Of a stretch of 64,000 nucleotides of DNA, positions 16,347-25,021 are shown piece by piece. This stretch comes from JBHJGO01 sp050331715. Its GTDB lineage: Bacteria > Cyanobacteriota > Cyanobacteriia > Cyanobacteriales > Microcoleaceae. The translations under genes were made by a program, and so were the position numbers. Location of the stretch: positions 1 through 64,000 of the forward strand of contig JBHJGO010000004.1 in the NCBI GenBank assembly GCA_050331715.1, given 5' to 3'. The first letter of the stretch is position 1; every line of letters begins with the position of its first letter. A model generated the notes under the pieces. It saw nothing but the letters and a program-made list of their open reading frames with translations. It was not told where the DNA came from and did not search any database.

Positions 16347-17189
16347 ATGCAGACCTTAGAACGTTCGGCCTCATCAACCATTGACACTCCCCTAGTCATT
16401 GCAAATAAATCCTTTCAGTCTCGTTTGATGACAGGGACAGGTAAGTATCCCAATTTGAAGGTTATGCAGCAGAGCATTGCCGTCAGTGCCTGTGAAATCG
16501 TAACGGTGGCCGTTCGACGGGTGCAAACCAAAGCGGTTGGCCATGAGGGACTGGCAGAGGCAATTGATTGGAAAAAGGTTTGGATGCTGCCCAACACCGC
16601 AGGCTGTAAAACGGCGGAAGAAGCAGTACGGGTGGCTCGATTGGGTCGGGAGATGGCGAAGTTACTGGGTCAGGAGGAGAACAACTTTGTCAAACTTGAA
16701 GTCATTCCCGATGCAAAATACCTGCTGCCCGATCCAATTGGAACCCTGGAAGCGGCAGAAATTCTGGTGAAGGAAGGATTTGCGGTGTTGCCCTATATCA
16801 ATGCTGATCCGCTGCTGGCAAAACGTTTAGAAGAGGTGGGTTGTGTGACTGTCATGCCCCTGGGATCTCCCATCGGTTCAGGTCAGGGAATTCGCAACGC
16901 CGCCAATATTCAGATCATCATCGACAATGCCCAGGTTCCAGTCGTAGTTGACGCAGGAATTGGCACACCTAGCGAAGCAGCTCTAGCAATGGAAATGGGA
17001 GCCGATGCTCTATTAGTTAATTCAGCCATTGCCCTCGCTCGAGATCCCGTTGTCATGGCAAGGGCTATGGGAATGGCCACAGAAGCGGGTCGCCTCGCCC
17101 ACCTCTCAGGCCGCATCCCAGTAAAGACCTACGCGACCGCCTCATCCCCTCTCACTGGAACTATCACAGAAAACGCCAATAGCAAATGA
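16347..17189 (+). CDS. thiG: Thiazole synthase
   Basis: ThiG builds the thiazole ring of thiamine from deoxyxylulose 5-phosphate, ThiS-thiocarboxylate and dehydroglycine, in the cytosol. The 280-residue protein begins with a short extension and then matches the family throughout: FQSRLMTGTGKYPN, MLPNTAGCKTAEEAVR, FVKLEVIPDAKYLLPD (the Lys near residue 116 forms the Schiff base with the sugar), MPLGSPIGSGQGIRN, and PVVVDAGIGTPSEAALAMEMG (phosphate-binding loop). Length is typical of the stand-alone enzyme. ThiS and ThiO are not adjacent. I see no TPP riboswitch in the 204-nt upstream gap. Confidence 0.95.
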   Translation: MQTLERSASSTIDTPLVIANKSFQSRLMTGTGKYPNLKVMQQSIAVSACEIVTVAVRRVQTKAVGHEGLAEAIDWKKVWMLPNTAGCKTAEEAVRVARLGREMAKLLGQEENNFVKLEVIPDAKYLLPDPIGTLEAAEILVKEGFAVLPYINADPLLAKRLEEVGCVTVMPLGSPIGSGQGIRNAANIQIIIDNAQVPVVVDAGIGTPSEAALAMEMGADALLVNSAIALARDPVVMARAMGMATEAGRLAHLSGRIPVKTYATASSPLTGTITENANSK

Positions 17190-17315
17190 TTAACAACCGA
17201 TAACTGATAACACAGGTAAATACAGATTTTCTTAATATTTCCTGAACTAAACCCCTAAAACCTGTTGATTTTTGTTAACCTAATCTAAACCTATGTAATA
17301 AAAGGAAACTTAAGA

Positions 17316-17489
17316 ATGCCTTATACCGTTGAAGATGGTGGACGCTTGAATAACTTCGCGGCTGAGCCCACAGTTTATGAAGCCGAAGCCCCAACAGATT
17401 CTCAGAAAAAGGGGTTTGTCGTTCTTGGAGTGCTGGGTGCTAGCCTGGTTGTTGGACTAGTTGCGATCGCCGTTGCAGTCTCCGGTTAA
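17316..17489 (+). CDS. psb34: Photosystem II assembly protein Psb34
   Basis: A 57-residue protein too short for many gene callers. It has the conserved hydrophilic N terminus YTVEDGGRLNNFAAEPTVY, then a single transmembrane helix (about residues 32-55, FVVLGVLGASLVVGLVAIAV). This matches the ssl1498/Psb34 family, which binds CP47-containing photosystem II intermediates during assembly and competes with small HLIP proteins. AAAGGAAACTTAAGA precedes the ATG, giving a good ribosome site. A hairpin terminator follows at 17531. It is a monocistronic unit ahead of the antiporter gene. Confidence 0.82.
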   Translation: MPYTVEDGGRLNNFAAEPTVYEAEAPTDSQKKGFVVLGVLGASLVVGLVAIAVAVSG

Positions 17490-17530
17490 GAAAATCTGAT
17501 TCAGTTGATAAAATATTCATAAATAATTCC

Positions 17531-17566
17531 ATCCCCTGGCTAGCACCAGCTTCTGGGGGATATTTT
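17531..17566 (+). terminator. Rho-independent terminator after psb34
   Basis: ATCCCC (17531-17536) pairs with GGGGAT (17556-17561), with a nested CTGG/CCAG stem, and a T-rich run ATTTTT follows directly. Confidence 0.7.
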
Positions 17567-17574
17567 TAGTTCCT

Positions 17575-19647
17575 ATGGAAAACTTTTTACAATCTCTGCC
17601 TAGTAGTCCGCTCGTTTCTTTTACGTTGCTGATCCTGGTGAGCCTGACAATTCCACCAATTTTTGAAAAGCTCCGTTTGCCAGGACTTGTAGGGTTACTG
17701 TTTGCAGGGGTTGTCCTGGGGCCAGGGGGCTTGCAACTGCTGAATCAGGATTCAGAAACGATTAAGCTCTTGGCTGATATTGGCAAAATCTATCTAATGT
17801 TTGTGGCGGGCCTAGAAATTGACCTGGATGAATTTCGCCGCAAGAAGGATCGGTCGCTGGGATTCGGGTTTGCCACATTTATCATTCCCTTGATGGCTGG
17901 AACAACCGTTGGATTGTTGGCTGGCTTTGGATGGAACGCTGCGATCCTGATTGGTTCTTTGCTATCTTCCCACACGTTACTGGGTTATCCAATTGTCAAT
18001 CGCCTGGGTATTGTCAAGAATGAGCCAGTTATCGTTACGATTGGTGCCACGATTTTTACTGATATTGCAGCCTTGCTGGTACTTGCAATCTGCATCTCAA
18101 TTCATGGCGGTGAGTTTTCCCTCACCACCTTGGTAATTCAGTTGGGCACCCTAGCGCTTTATGCAACCATTGTTTTATTTGGATTGGATTGGGCTGGGAA
18201 AGCCTATTTTCAACGGACTGGTGACGAAGAAAGCAATCAATTTTTATTCGTTCTTTTAGCCGTCTTTCTGGCTGCTGTCGGAGCACAGATTATCAACATT
18301 GACAAAATTGTTGGCGCATTTTTAGCGGGTCTCGCCGTCAATGACGTGCTTCAACACAGCCCTGTCGAAGAAAAGGTTGAATTTGTCGGTAGTACCCTTT
18401 TCATCCCGTTCTTCTTTATTTCTATGGGACTGTTGATCGATATCCCAGCGTTTGTAACCAGCCTGACGACCGGAATTGGGTTAACCAGTGCAATTGTTTT
18501 GGGTTTACTGGGCAGTAAATTGCTCGCAGCAACAGTTGCCAAGGGCCTTTATCGCTACAACTGGAACGAAGCATTGACCATGTGGTCATTGTCCTTGCCC
18601 CAGGTGGCTGCAACACTGGCTGCAACATTGGTGGGGGTCAGTGCGGGTCTCCTATCTCAGGAAGTATTCAACAGCATCATCGTTGTGATGTTGGTGACGT
18701 CTATTCTAGGCCCAGTCCTCACAGCCCGGTTTGCCAGTCGGTTGTCCCCAGTGAAATCCGACACCATTCAACAATTGGAAGCATGGGTACAAAGCATCAA
18801 GGAAGTGGAGCCCGACAAAACCTACAATCGACCCTTTACTATTCTGGTTCCAGTCTCTAACCCGCTTTCAGAACGGTATTTGATCGAGATGGCGGCATTG
18901 CTGGCCCACCACGAATCCGGTAGTATTGTGCCCCTGTCAGTTGTTCCGGCCCATGTCCACATGGACGAACCCCAACTGGAGACCAACTTGAAGAAAAGTG
19001 ATCGGTTATTGAAACGGGCGGCGGAGGTTGCCCAAGAGTTCAAGGTGGAGGCCGATCCTGCGGTTCGGATTGATGATGAGGTGGCAGGGGGAATTAGTCG
19101 GGTAGCAAGGGAACGTAACGTTAATCTAATCGTAATGGGTTGGAGTTCGACCACCAGTCTACGGGCCAGGCTGTTTGGGAGTTTGATTGATAATGTATTC
19201 TGGTCATCCCACTGCCCGGTGGCGGTACTGCGTTTGTTGGATGAACCGATCAATGTCCATCGAATTCTTGTCCCGGTGAAAGCCGTGACGCCCAAAGCGA
19301 TTCAGGCCATCCGATTTGCTCAGCTTTTTGCCGATACGAATCAAGCTGAGGTAACACTGATGCATGTGTGCGATCGCCGCACCAGTCCCGAACAAATTCA
19401 AGCCTTTGAAACTGAACTAACCGAAGCCCTGGCCAAATCTAGTTCTCTGCTGATGCCAATCATCAAGACGATTGTCTACGATGATGTCGTAGAGATTCTG
19501 CTCAAAGCCTCCCAAGCCTTTGACCTGGTTGTGTTGCGTTCGGTACGTCGCCGCACTGCTGGCGGTCTGGCCGTTAGCGATGTGACAACACAAATGATTA
19601 AAAAGCTGACCTGCTCTGTAGTGCTATTTGGGGAACCCCATTCCTAA
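17575..19647 (+). CDS. CPA2 cation:proton antiporter with C-terminal universal stress domains
   Basis: A 690-residue inner-membrane protein. Residues about 1-390 are a Kef/NapA-type exchanger of twelve or so helices, with FAGVVLGPGGLQLL near the start and the conserved VGAFLAGLAVNDVLQ and FFISMGLLIDIPAF blocks. Residues about 415-690 hold two universal-stress-protein-like repeats, the first with NLIVMGWSSTTSLRARLFGS and PVAVLRL, the second beginning HRILVPVKAV. Likely exchanges Na+ or K+ for H+; stress-protein domains of this type bind nucleotides and may gate activity. The start ATG is 9 nt after the psb34 terminator T-run. Confidence 0.9.
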   Translation: MENFLQSLPSSPLVSFTLLILVSLTIPPIFEKLRLPGLVGLLFAGVVLGPGGLQLLNQDSETIKLLADIGKIYLMFVAGLEIDLDEFRRKKDRSLGFGFATFIIPLMAGTTVGLLAGFGWNAAILIGSLLSSHTLLGYPIVNRLGIVKNEPVIVTIGATIFTDIAALLVLAICISIHGGEFSLTTLVIQLGTLALYATIVLFGLDWAGKAYFQRTGDEESNQFLFVLLAVFLAAVGAQIINIDKIVGAFLAGLAVNDVLQHSPVEEKVEFVGSTLFIPFFFISMGLLIDIPAFVTSLTTGIGLTSAIVLGLLGSKLLAATVAKGLYRYNWNEALTMWSLSLPQVAATLAATLVGVSAGLLSQEVFNSIIVVMLVTSILGPVLTARFASRLSPVKSDTIQQLEAWVQSIKEVEPDKTYNRPFTILVPVSNPLSERYLIEMAALLAHHESGSIVPLSVVPAHVHMDEPQLETNLKKSDRLLKRAAEVAQEFKVEADPAVRIDDEVAGGISRVARERNVNLIVMGWSSTTSLRARLFGSLIDNVFWSSHCPVAVLRLLDEPINVHRILVPVKAVTPKAIQAIRFAQLFADTNQAEVTLMHVCDRRTSPEQIQAFETELTEALAKSSSLLMPIIKTIVYDDVVEILLKASQAFDLVVLRSVRRRTAGGLAVSDVTTQMIKKLTCSVVLFGEPHS

Positions 19648-19793
19648 GCTGAACCCCAATCAATTCTAGGAGCCTACCACACGGAAGCGATTCAAAATCC
19701 AGAAAATCAACCCGAAGCGGAACAGTAGGTGGCAACGCCGCTCACTGCTCCGTTGAGATTGTTGGTGCATCCACCTGTTGCTGAACTCCAAAC

Positions 19794-19997
19794 CTAGCGG
19801 GTCAGATTTGCCCAATCAACATCCACATTCTCCAGAATCAGAGAGGAGTTATAGATTTGCAAAATAATCACCAGGAACAGGAAGAAAAGTACGATAAAAA
19901 CAGCCATTAGAGGGGTTGTTCCCCATCCAGGAGCCACTTTTCCATATTCTGAGTTTAACGGACGTAAAATGTCTCCTAACCGCGTCCTTTGTGCCAT
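19794..19997 (-). CDS. psbH: Photosystem II reaction centre protein H
   Basis: A 67-residue photosystem II subunit with one transmembrane helix (about residues 30-50, MAVFIVLFFLFLVIILQIY) after the conserved N-terminal run TRLGDILRPLNSEYGKVAPGWG. PsbH stabilises QA-QB electron transfer and bicarbonate binding and is needed for CP47 assembly. Length is standard for cyanobacteria, which lack the longer phosphorylated plant N terminus. It is head-to-head with psbN, the usual cyanobacterial arrangement. Confidence 0.96.
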   Translation of the reverse strand: MAQRTRLGDILRPLNSEYGKVAPGWGTTPLMAVFIVLFFLFLVIILQIYNSSLILENVDVDWANLTR

Positions 19998-20022
19998 GAG
20001 TTACTTACCAATCAAGATCAAC

Positions 20023-20038
20023 AACATTTTTTAATGTT
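20023..20038. promoter_or_regulatory. Inverted repeat in the psbH-psbN intergenic region
   Basis: AACATT (20023-20028) and AATGTT (20033-20038) flank TTTT between the two divergent photosystem genes, 26 nt upstream of the psbH start. It could be a regulator site or promoter element; role unknown. Confidence 0.3.
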
Positions 20039-20084
20039 TTGCAATATATTATAGAAGGACGTGACTCACAATGAACAAATCTGT

Positions 20085-20216
20085 ATGGAACCTGCAATAG
20101 CTCTTAACGTTTCAATCGCAGCAGTTGTTATCAGCATTACTGCCTACGCCATCTACATTTCATTTGGCCCACCCTCTACTGAGTTGAATGATCCCTTTGA
20201 GGATCACGAGGATTAG
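20085..20216 (+). CDS. psbN: PsbN, photosystem II assembly factor
   Basis: A 43-residue protein, MEPAIALNVSIAAVVISITA at the start, with one transmembrane helix (about 5-27) and the conserved FGPPSTELNDPFEDHED tail. PsbN is not a subunit of mature photosystem II but is needed for its assembly and repair. It is too short for many gene callers. AGAAGGACG about 20 nt upstream and a partner psbH on the opposite strand support it. Confidence 0.95.
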   Translation: MEPAIALNVSIAAVVISITAYAIYISFGPPSTELNDPFEDHED

Positions 20217-20442
20217 GCCCTATTTTGTCGGCGGCTCCCGTGACCGCCTCTGCCATTTGAACTGAAGTTCTGTGGCATTTTATTTCTTACCAGCGATACT
20301 TTTTCTAGGTCACTTAATCCTGCCTCTAATCTGGATGATGAGCTTTGGGGACAGATGCGAGGTCTATTATTTGATGTTCTAGATCGAGTGAATCTAGTCT
20401 CTAAACTTGTTATGATAGGAGGTCTGGAGCTGAACACTGAAT

Positions 20443-21542
20443 ATGGGAAACACGTTTGGACAGCTTTTTCGAGTAACGACTTTTGGAGAATCTCACGGCG
20501 GCGGCGTGGGAGTAACGGTTGATGGGTGCCCTCCTCAGCTACCCATTGATATTGCCGATATTCAAGCTGATCTGGATCGACGCAGACCAGGCCAAAGCAA
20601 AATCACCACACCCCGCAAGGAGACAGATACCTGTGAGCTGCTAAGCGGCGTTTTTGAAGGGAAAACCCTCGGCACTCCCATCACCTTGATCGTTCGCAAC
20701 AAGGATACTCGCCCCCAGGACTACAGCGAAATGGCAGCCACCTATCGCCCTTCCCACGCAGATGCCACCTACGATGCAAAATATGGAATTCGCAACTGGC
20801 AGGGGGGAGGTCGCTCCTCCGCAAGAGAAACCATTGGTCGTGTTGCGGCTGGGAGCATTGCCAAGCAGGTTCTACGAAAGTTTTCAGGTGTCGAAATTGT
20901 TGGCTATGTTAAGCGGATTAAGCATCTGGAAGGAGTCATCAACCCAGGCACAGTCACACTAGAGCAAGTCGAAAGTAATATTGTCCGCTGTCCGGATTCA
21001 GAGTGTGCCGATCAGATGATTGTATTAATCGAGCAGGTTCGGGTGCAGGGGGATTCGTTTGGTGGGGTGGTTGAATGTGTTGCCCGTATGTTCCTTCTGG
21101 GTTAGGCTCTCCGGTATTTGATAAGCTGGAGGCAGACTTAGCGAAGGGTGTGCTTTCATTGCCTGCAAGCAAGGGATTTGAAATTGGCTCTGGATTTGCC
21201 GGAACCTTGCTAACCGGGAGTGAACATAATGATGAGTTCTTTACCGACGAGCAAGGGCGGGTTCGGACAGTGACAAATCGCTCAGGTGGTATTCAAGGTG
21301 GAATCTCCAACGGCGAGAACATTATCATTAGGGTCGCTTTCAAGCCGACTGCCACGATTCGTAAGCAGCAGCAAACGGTGACTCGCACTGGAGAATCGAC
21401 ACAACTTGCAGCCAAAGGACGCCATGATCCTTGTGTCTTACCAAGGGCTGTGCCAATGGTTGAGGCTATGGTTGCTTTAGTCTTGTGTGACCACTTACTC
21501 CGTCATCAGGGTCAATGCAGAACTTTACAGTTAGACGACTAA
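20443..21542 (+). pseudogene. aroC: Chorismate synthase, frameshifted
   Basis: AroC converts 5-enolpyruvylshikimate 3-phosphate to chorismate, the branch point for aromatic amino acids, folate and quinones, with reduced FMN. The first 216 residues are normal (GNTFGQLFRVTTFGESHGGG, the RPSHADATYDAKYG block, GGRSSARET). The frame then breaks at ECVAR: CGT-ATG-TTC gives MFLLG and a stop, whereas adding one base (CGT-AAT-GTT, after about 21087) restores the conserved NVPSGLGSPVFDKLEADLAKG and carries on to 21542 through FEIGSGFAGT and NGENIIIRVAFKPT. With that correction the protein is about 366 residues, the normal length. The enzyme is essential in a prototroph, so a one-base sequencing deletion is at least as likely as a real mutation. 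Confidence 0.9.
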
Positions 21543-21569
21543 AGCTAGACAAATGAAGCTGGATGAACT

Positions 21570-22517
21570 ATGACAACCATCTCACCCGAGACAATTTATT
21601 CTAAGACTCCCCGTCAAATCGGACAGGGTTCAATTGACCCTGAAGCGTTTACAGTGCAATTCTGGGGAGTGCGGGGAAGTGTGCCAACGCCTGGAGAGGA
21701 CACTGTGCGATACGGCGGCAATACCTCTTGCCTGGAAATGAAAGTGGGTGGTAAACGCTTAATTTTTGACGGTGGGACTGGACTACGAGTTCTGGGAGAC
21801 AGCTTGATGGCAGAAATGCCGATTGAGTTCTATCTCTTCTTTACCCATTACCACTGGGATCATATCCAGGGATTTCCGCTATTTACCCCTGCATTTACGC
21901 CTGGAAACCGTCTACATATCTACGGCGCGGTTCCTCCCAATGGCGAATCTATGAAAAAGCACTTTATTGAGCGGATTCTTCATCCTAACTCTCCAGTTCC
22001 CTTGAGGGGAATTCAGGCTGAACTAAATTTCAATGAATTGGAAGTTGGCGATCGCCTTTCTGTCGAAGGGATTGAAATTCAAACAGGCCAGCTTAACCAT
22101 CCCAACTCTGCCATGGGATATCGTGTCAGTTGGCGGGGTCGCTCCGTGGTTTATTGTTCTGATACGGAGCATTTCCCTGACGGCCTGGATGAGAATGTAC
22201 TCAATCTAGCCAAGGATGCGGATATGTTGATCTATGATGCAATGTATACAGATGACGAGTATCATAGTCCCCAATCTCCCAAGGTTGGCTGGGGTCACTC
22301 AACCTGGCAAGAGGCGGTGAAAATGGCCAATGCTGCCAATGTTAAGCAGGTTGTGATCTTTCACCACGATCCCACCCACGATGACGACTATCTAGATGAT
22401 ATTGAAAAGCAGGTTCAGGCCGTCAGTCCAAATGCAGTGATGGCCAAGGAAGGCTTGGTTTTGCCAGTTGGGCTGCCTCAAAATTTGCAAAAAGTTTCTG
22501 GAAGTCTACACGCATAG
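21570..22517 (+). CDS. MBL-fold metallo-hydrolase
   Basis: A 315-residue metallo-beta-lactamase-fold hydrolase. The metal motif is FFTHYHWDHIQGFP, with further ligands in LNHPNSAMG, YCSDTEH and FHHDPTHDDDY. The N-terminal FWGVRGSVPTPGEDTVRYGGNT run is typical of a PhnP/phosphoribosyl-cyclic-phosphodiesterase-like or RNase Z-like branch common in cyanobacteria. It would use two metal ions to cleave phosphodiesters or related bonds in the cytosol; the substrate is not known. It starts 27 nt after aroC, so the two may be cotranscribed. Confidence 0.88.
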   Translation: MTTISPETIYSKTPRQIGQGSIDPEAFTVQFWGVRGSVPTPGEDTVRYGGNTSCLEMKVGGKRLIFDGGTGLRVLGDSLMAEMPIEFYLFFTHYHWDHIQGFPLFTPAFTPGNRLHIYGAVPPNGESMKKHFIERILHPNSPVPLRGIQAELNFNELEVGDRLSVEGIEIQTGQLNHPNSAMGYRVSWRGRSVVYCSDTEHFPDGLDENVLNLAKDADMLIYDAMYTDDEYHSPQSPKVGWGHSTWQEAVKMANAANVKQVVIFHHDPTHDDDYLDDIEKQVQAVSPNAVMAKEGLVLPVGLPQNLQKVSGSLHA

Positions 22518-22601
22518 ATCGCTGATATTTCAAGTTCTAGGAATATCTCAAATTCTAAGAAATCATCTAAACTGGAAAGGCGAGGTAGCACCTGGATTCT
22601 A

Positions 22602-23201
22602 GTGATGATGATTGGGTTTAAAGCGTGTCTGGTCAACACCTTTGGCGTTAGCCAACAGTTGATCCTAGCCGGGCTAGGAAGTCTGATAATGATGGGTGCA
22701 CAGGGGGCGTGGCCAGCAGCAATCCGTGCAGAGACCATTGAGTTTGGCCAACAGGAGGTTGAGCAGAAACGATTTATCGCCATTGCTGTTCCCCGTCGCT
22801 ACGGCTATTCTCTGGTAGTGGTTGAACAGGTGAGGGATACCCGACCCTGTTGGCAAGAAAGTGGAAATGCTCCGATTCAGGTTGATCCCCTGTTGCTGAC
22901 ATTTGATTTCACAGGAATTTGTGGTCGGGCAACGGATAGCAATGGCTACTCCGTTCGGATGGGAGGTCAGGATCTAGCCCTCACCCACACCCTCAGCGTT
23001 CGTGGAGTAGGAAACGATATCTTGTTGGTCGCTAGTTCTCGGGTTGATGTCTACGCTGCCCCAATTGTGATTGGTCGAACCTACGGAGTAACTAATGGGT
23101 TTGCCAAGATCGTCCTGGAACCCGGTTGGCGATTTACAAAGCGCACCTATGGCGAAAAGACATTAGGTCATGTCTACTTCACCCATGATTCCTCAGACTA
23201 A
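22602..23201 (+). CDS. DUF3747 domain-containing exported protein
   Basis: A 199-residue protein with an N-terminal hydrophobic export segment (about 15-45) and a mature part matching DUF3747: EFGQQEVEQKRFIAIAVPRR, RPCWQESG, DPLLLTFDFTGICGRATDSN and YSVRMGGQDLAL. The family is found in cyanobacteria, is exported to the periplasm or outer membrane and has no established function. Two conserved Cys residues (RPCW and GICGR) could form a disulfide. GTG at 22602 or the adjacent ATG codons can serve as start. It overlaps the convergent menF gene by 9 bp. Confidence 0.85.
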   Translation: MMMIGFKACLVNTFGVSQQLILAGLGSLIMMGAQGAWPAAIRAETIEFGQQEVEQKRFIAIAVPRRYGYSLVVVEQVRDTRPCWQESGNAPIQVDPLLLTFDFTGICGRATDSNGYSVRMGGQDLALTHTLSVRGVGNDILLVASSRVDVYAAPIVIGRTYGVTNGFAKIVLEPGWRFTKRTYGEKTLGHVYFTHDSSD

Positions 23202-24683
23202 AGCTCTCAATAATGCCTGAAACTTCAGTTGAATTTCAGCCGCTTCCTTCTCTGGTTCTGAACCCGCAACAATTCCTGCCCCCGCAAATAAACGAGCTTG
23301 ATTGCCCTGAACCAGCGCCGAACGAATTCCCACAATAAACTCCCCATTGTCATCTGCATCAATCCAACCAATGGGAGCGGCATACAGCAGTCGATCAAAC
23401 GGTTCGTAGTACTGAATCTTTTCCTGGGCCAAATCTCTGGGATTCCCTGCTGCCGCTGGAGTGGGATGGAGTTGGGCCAGGATTTCCAGCACATGAATTC
23501 CCTGGGTGAGAGGGGCCGTAATCGGTGTCCACAAATGCTGAATATTGGAAAGTTTCATCAAGTAGGGTTGGGTCTCATGGCAAGGTTGTAATCCCAACTG
23601 CCTTAAACTCTCTCGAATAAAGTTCACTACAACTTGATGCTCCCATCGATCCTTTCGACTGGAAAGCAGGTGATTGGCAAATTGAAGATCTTCCTGCTCG
23701 GAGCGACCCCGAGGCGCTGATCCCGCAAGAGAATCAGTGATTAACTGCCCGTCGTACACACCCACCAACCGTTCTGGGCTTGCACCAATAAAGGTTTGAT
23801 TCTGGGCATTACGAGTTGAAAAAATGCAACAGTTTGGGTAAAGCGATCGCAGATTTTTGAGGGAACGAATCAAGTCAAAGGCCTGATCCGCTTGTACATC
23901 AATTGCCCGCGCCAGAACAATCTTATCGAGCGTTTTAGACTGAATCAAATCAAGGGAGGAAGAGACCGATTGCTGAAACTGTTGCTCATCAGATGATTGG
24001 ATCTTGAATGGAACTGGGTGGGTATCGAGACAGTCAATCTGCTGAATATTCAAGTGAGTTCTATCCAGCGGATTAATAGACGGTCGATGCAGTGTTAATC
24101 GAGCAGAACAGGTATTAAGATGAGGTCGAGCAGACTGACTTAGTGATTGAACCTTTTGAATTATTTCCCAGGCTTGAGCTGCAGTTTTACCCACTTCAAA
24201 GGTCGGACTGAGTTCTAGATTTAGAGTAAGGAAATAGTGATCCTCACGTTTCAGAACTTGTATGACAGGGAGAAATAGAGTGGAGGTCTGGCGGTGTCCT
24301 TGATCAAAGAAGGTGAAGCTACAGCAAAAATGGGGACTGGAACTCGCTTGAAAGCAACCGAACCGAGTAATACGCTGTCGACAAGCTTTAATAAATTCCA
24401 GGGCTTGCGAAAATCTTGACCTCCCATTAACACAGAAATCAGCCACCGCATCGAATGCAATGATAGCCTCTCCCGTATTGGACTTTTCACAATAAAAATG
24501 AAGTTGGCTCAATGGAGCAAAGACCGCCATCATCTCTAGTAGGTCAAGGGGCTGGATTTCCTGAGTAATGCTGAGAATTTTCTCCGGCTCATAGGATTTC
24601 AGTCCTTGTTTAAAATCTAATAAAAAGCAGTAAAGTTCTTCACGATCTTGAAAGATTTTGCTTGAAGGGGATAGAACCAACAT
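23193..24683 (-). CDS. menF: Isochorismate synthase
   Basis: A 496-residue chorismate-utilising enzyme that makes isochorismate, the first committed step to phylloquinone (vitamin K1), the secondary electron acceptor of photosystem I. Family blocks are in the C-terminal half: DKIVLARAIDVQ, FIGASPERLVGVYDGQLITD, SLAGSAPRGRSEQED, LHPTPAAAGNPRDLA, and FAGAGIVAGSEPEKEA with Mg-binding Glu residues. The N-terminal 190 residues are less conserved, as usual. It is divergent from a P450 gene and then menA, so quinone genes flank the P450. Confidence 0.93.
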   Translation of the reverse strand: MLVLSPSSKIFQDREELYCFLLDFKQGLKSYEPEKILSITQEIQPLDLLEMMAVFAPLSQLHFYCEKSNTGEAIIAFDAVADFCVNGRSRFSQALEFIKACRQRITRFGCFQASSSPHFCCSFTFFDQGHRQTSTLFLPVIQVLKREDHYFLTLNLELSPTFEVGKTAAQAWEIIQKVQSLSQSARPHLNTCSARLTLHRPSINPLDRTHLNIQQIDCLDTHPVPFKIQSSDEQQFQQSVSSSLDLIQSKTLDKIVLARAIDVQADQAFDLIRSLKNLRSLYPNCCIFSTRNAQNQTFIGASPERLVGVYDGQLITDSLAGSAPRGRSEQEDLQFANHLLSSRKDRWEHQVVVNFIRESLRQLGLQPCHETQPYLMKLSNIQHLWTPITAPLTQGIHVLEILAQLHPTPAAAGNPRDLAQEKIQYYEPFDRLLYAAPIGWIDADDNGEFIVGIRSALVQGNQARLFAGAGIVAGSEPEKEAAEIQLKFQALLRALV

Positions 24684-25021
24684 AGAGAGTTAAACAAATT
24701 TTTAAGCCAATAATTTTAGTATAAACCCTGGAAACAGCTAGGAATGTATCGCACTGTAGTTATTCAAGTCAATTGAAGCAGGAAGTTCGGAGTAAGTGAG
24801 AGAATATAACAACCCAATTGATTGGGCATTTTATATAAAGTACTATTTCTCCATCTATAAGATTTCATCTATAAGATTTTAAGTGTAAAGCAGAACAAGG
24901 CATATCTTCTGTTCTGTAACTTTCTGTAAAGTGAGTTCTCTGGGCAATCGGCGCGATAGGATGAAGAGGGTTGCAAATCTCGCCGCCTTTGCTCTGCCGA
25001 ATTTTCCTCACCCATCGAAAT
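24684..25021. promoter_or_regulatory. 338-bp divergent region between menF and the P450 gene
   Basis: No gene seen. The region is AT-rich and must carry both promoters. It holds a perfect tandem duplication of CATCTATAAGATTT (24852-24865 and 24866-24879), where each copy contains a -10-like TATAAG box, plus a small CAATTGATTG palindrome-like segment near 24817. Short open frames here have no ribosome sites. Confidence 0.5.

Noticed and set aside
20213..20437. A 74-residue minus-strand open frame upstream of aroC.
   Set aside because: No conserved features and no ribosome site; it spans the aroC promoter and overlaps the end of psbN.
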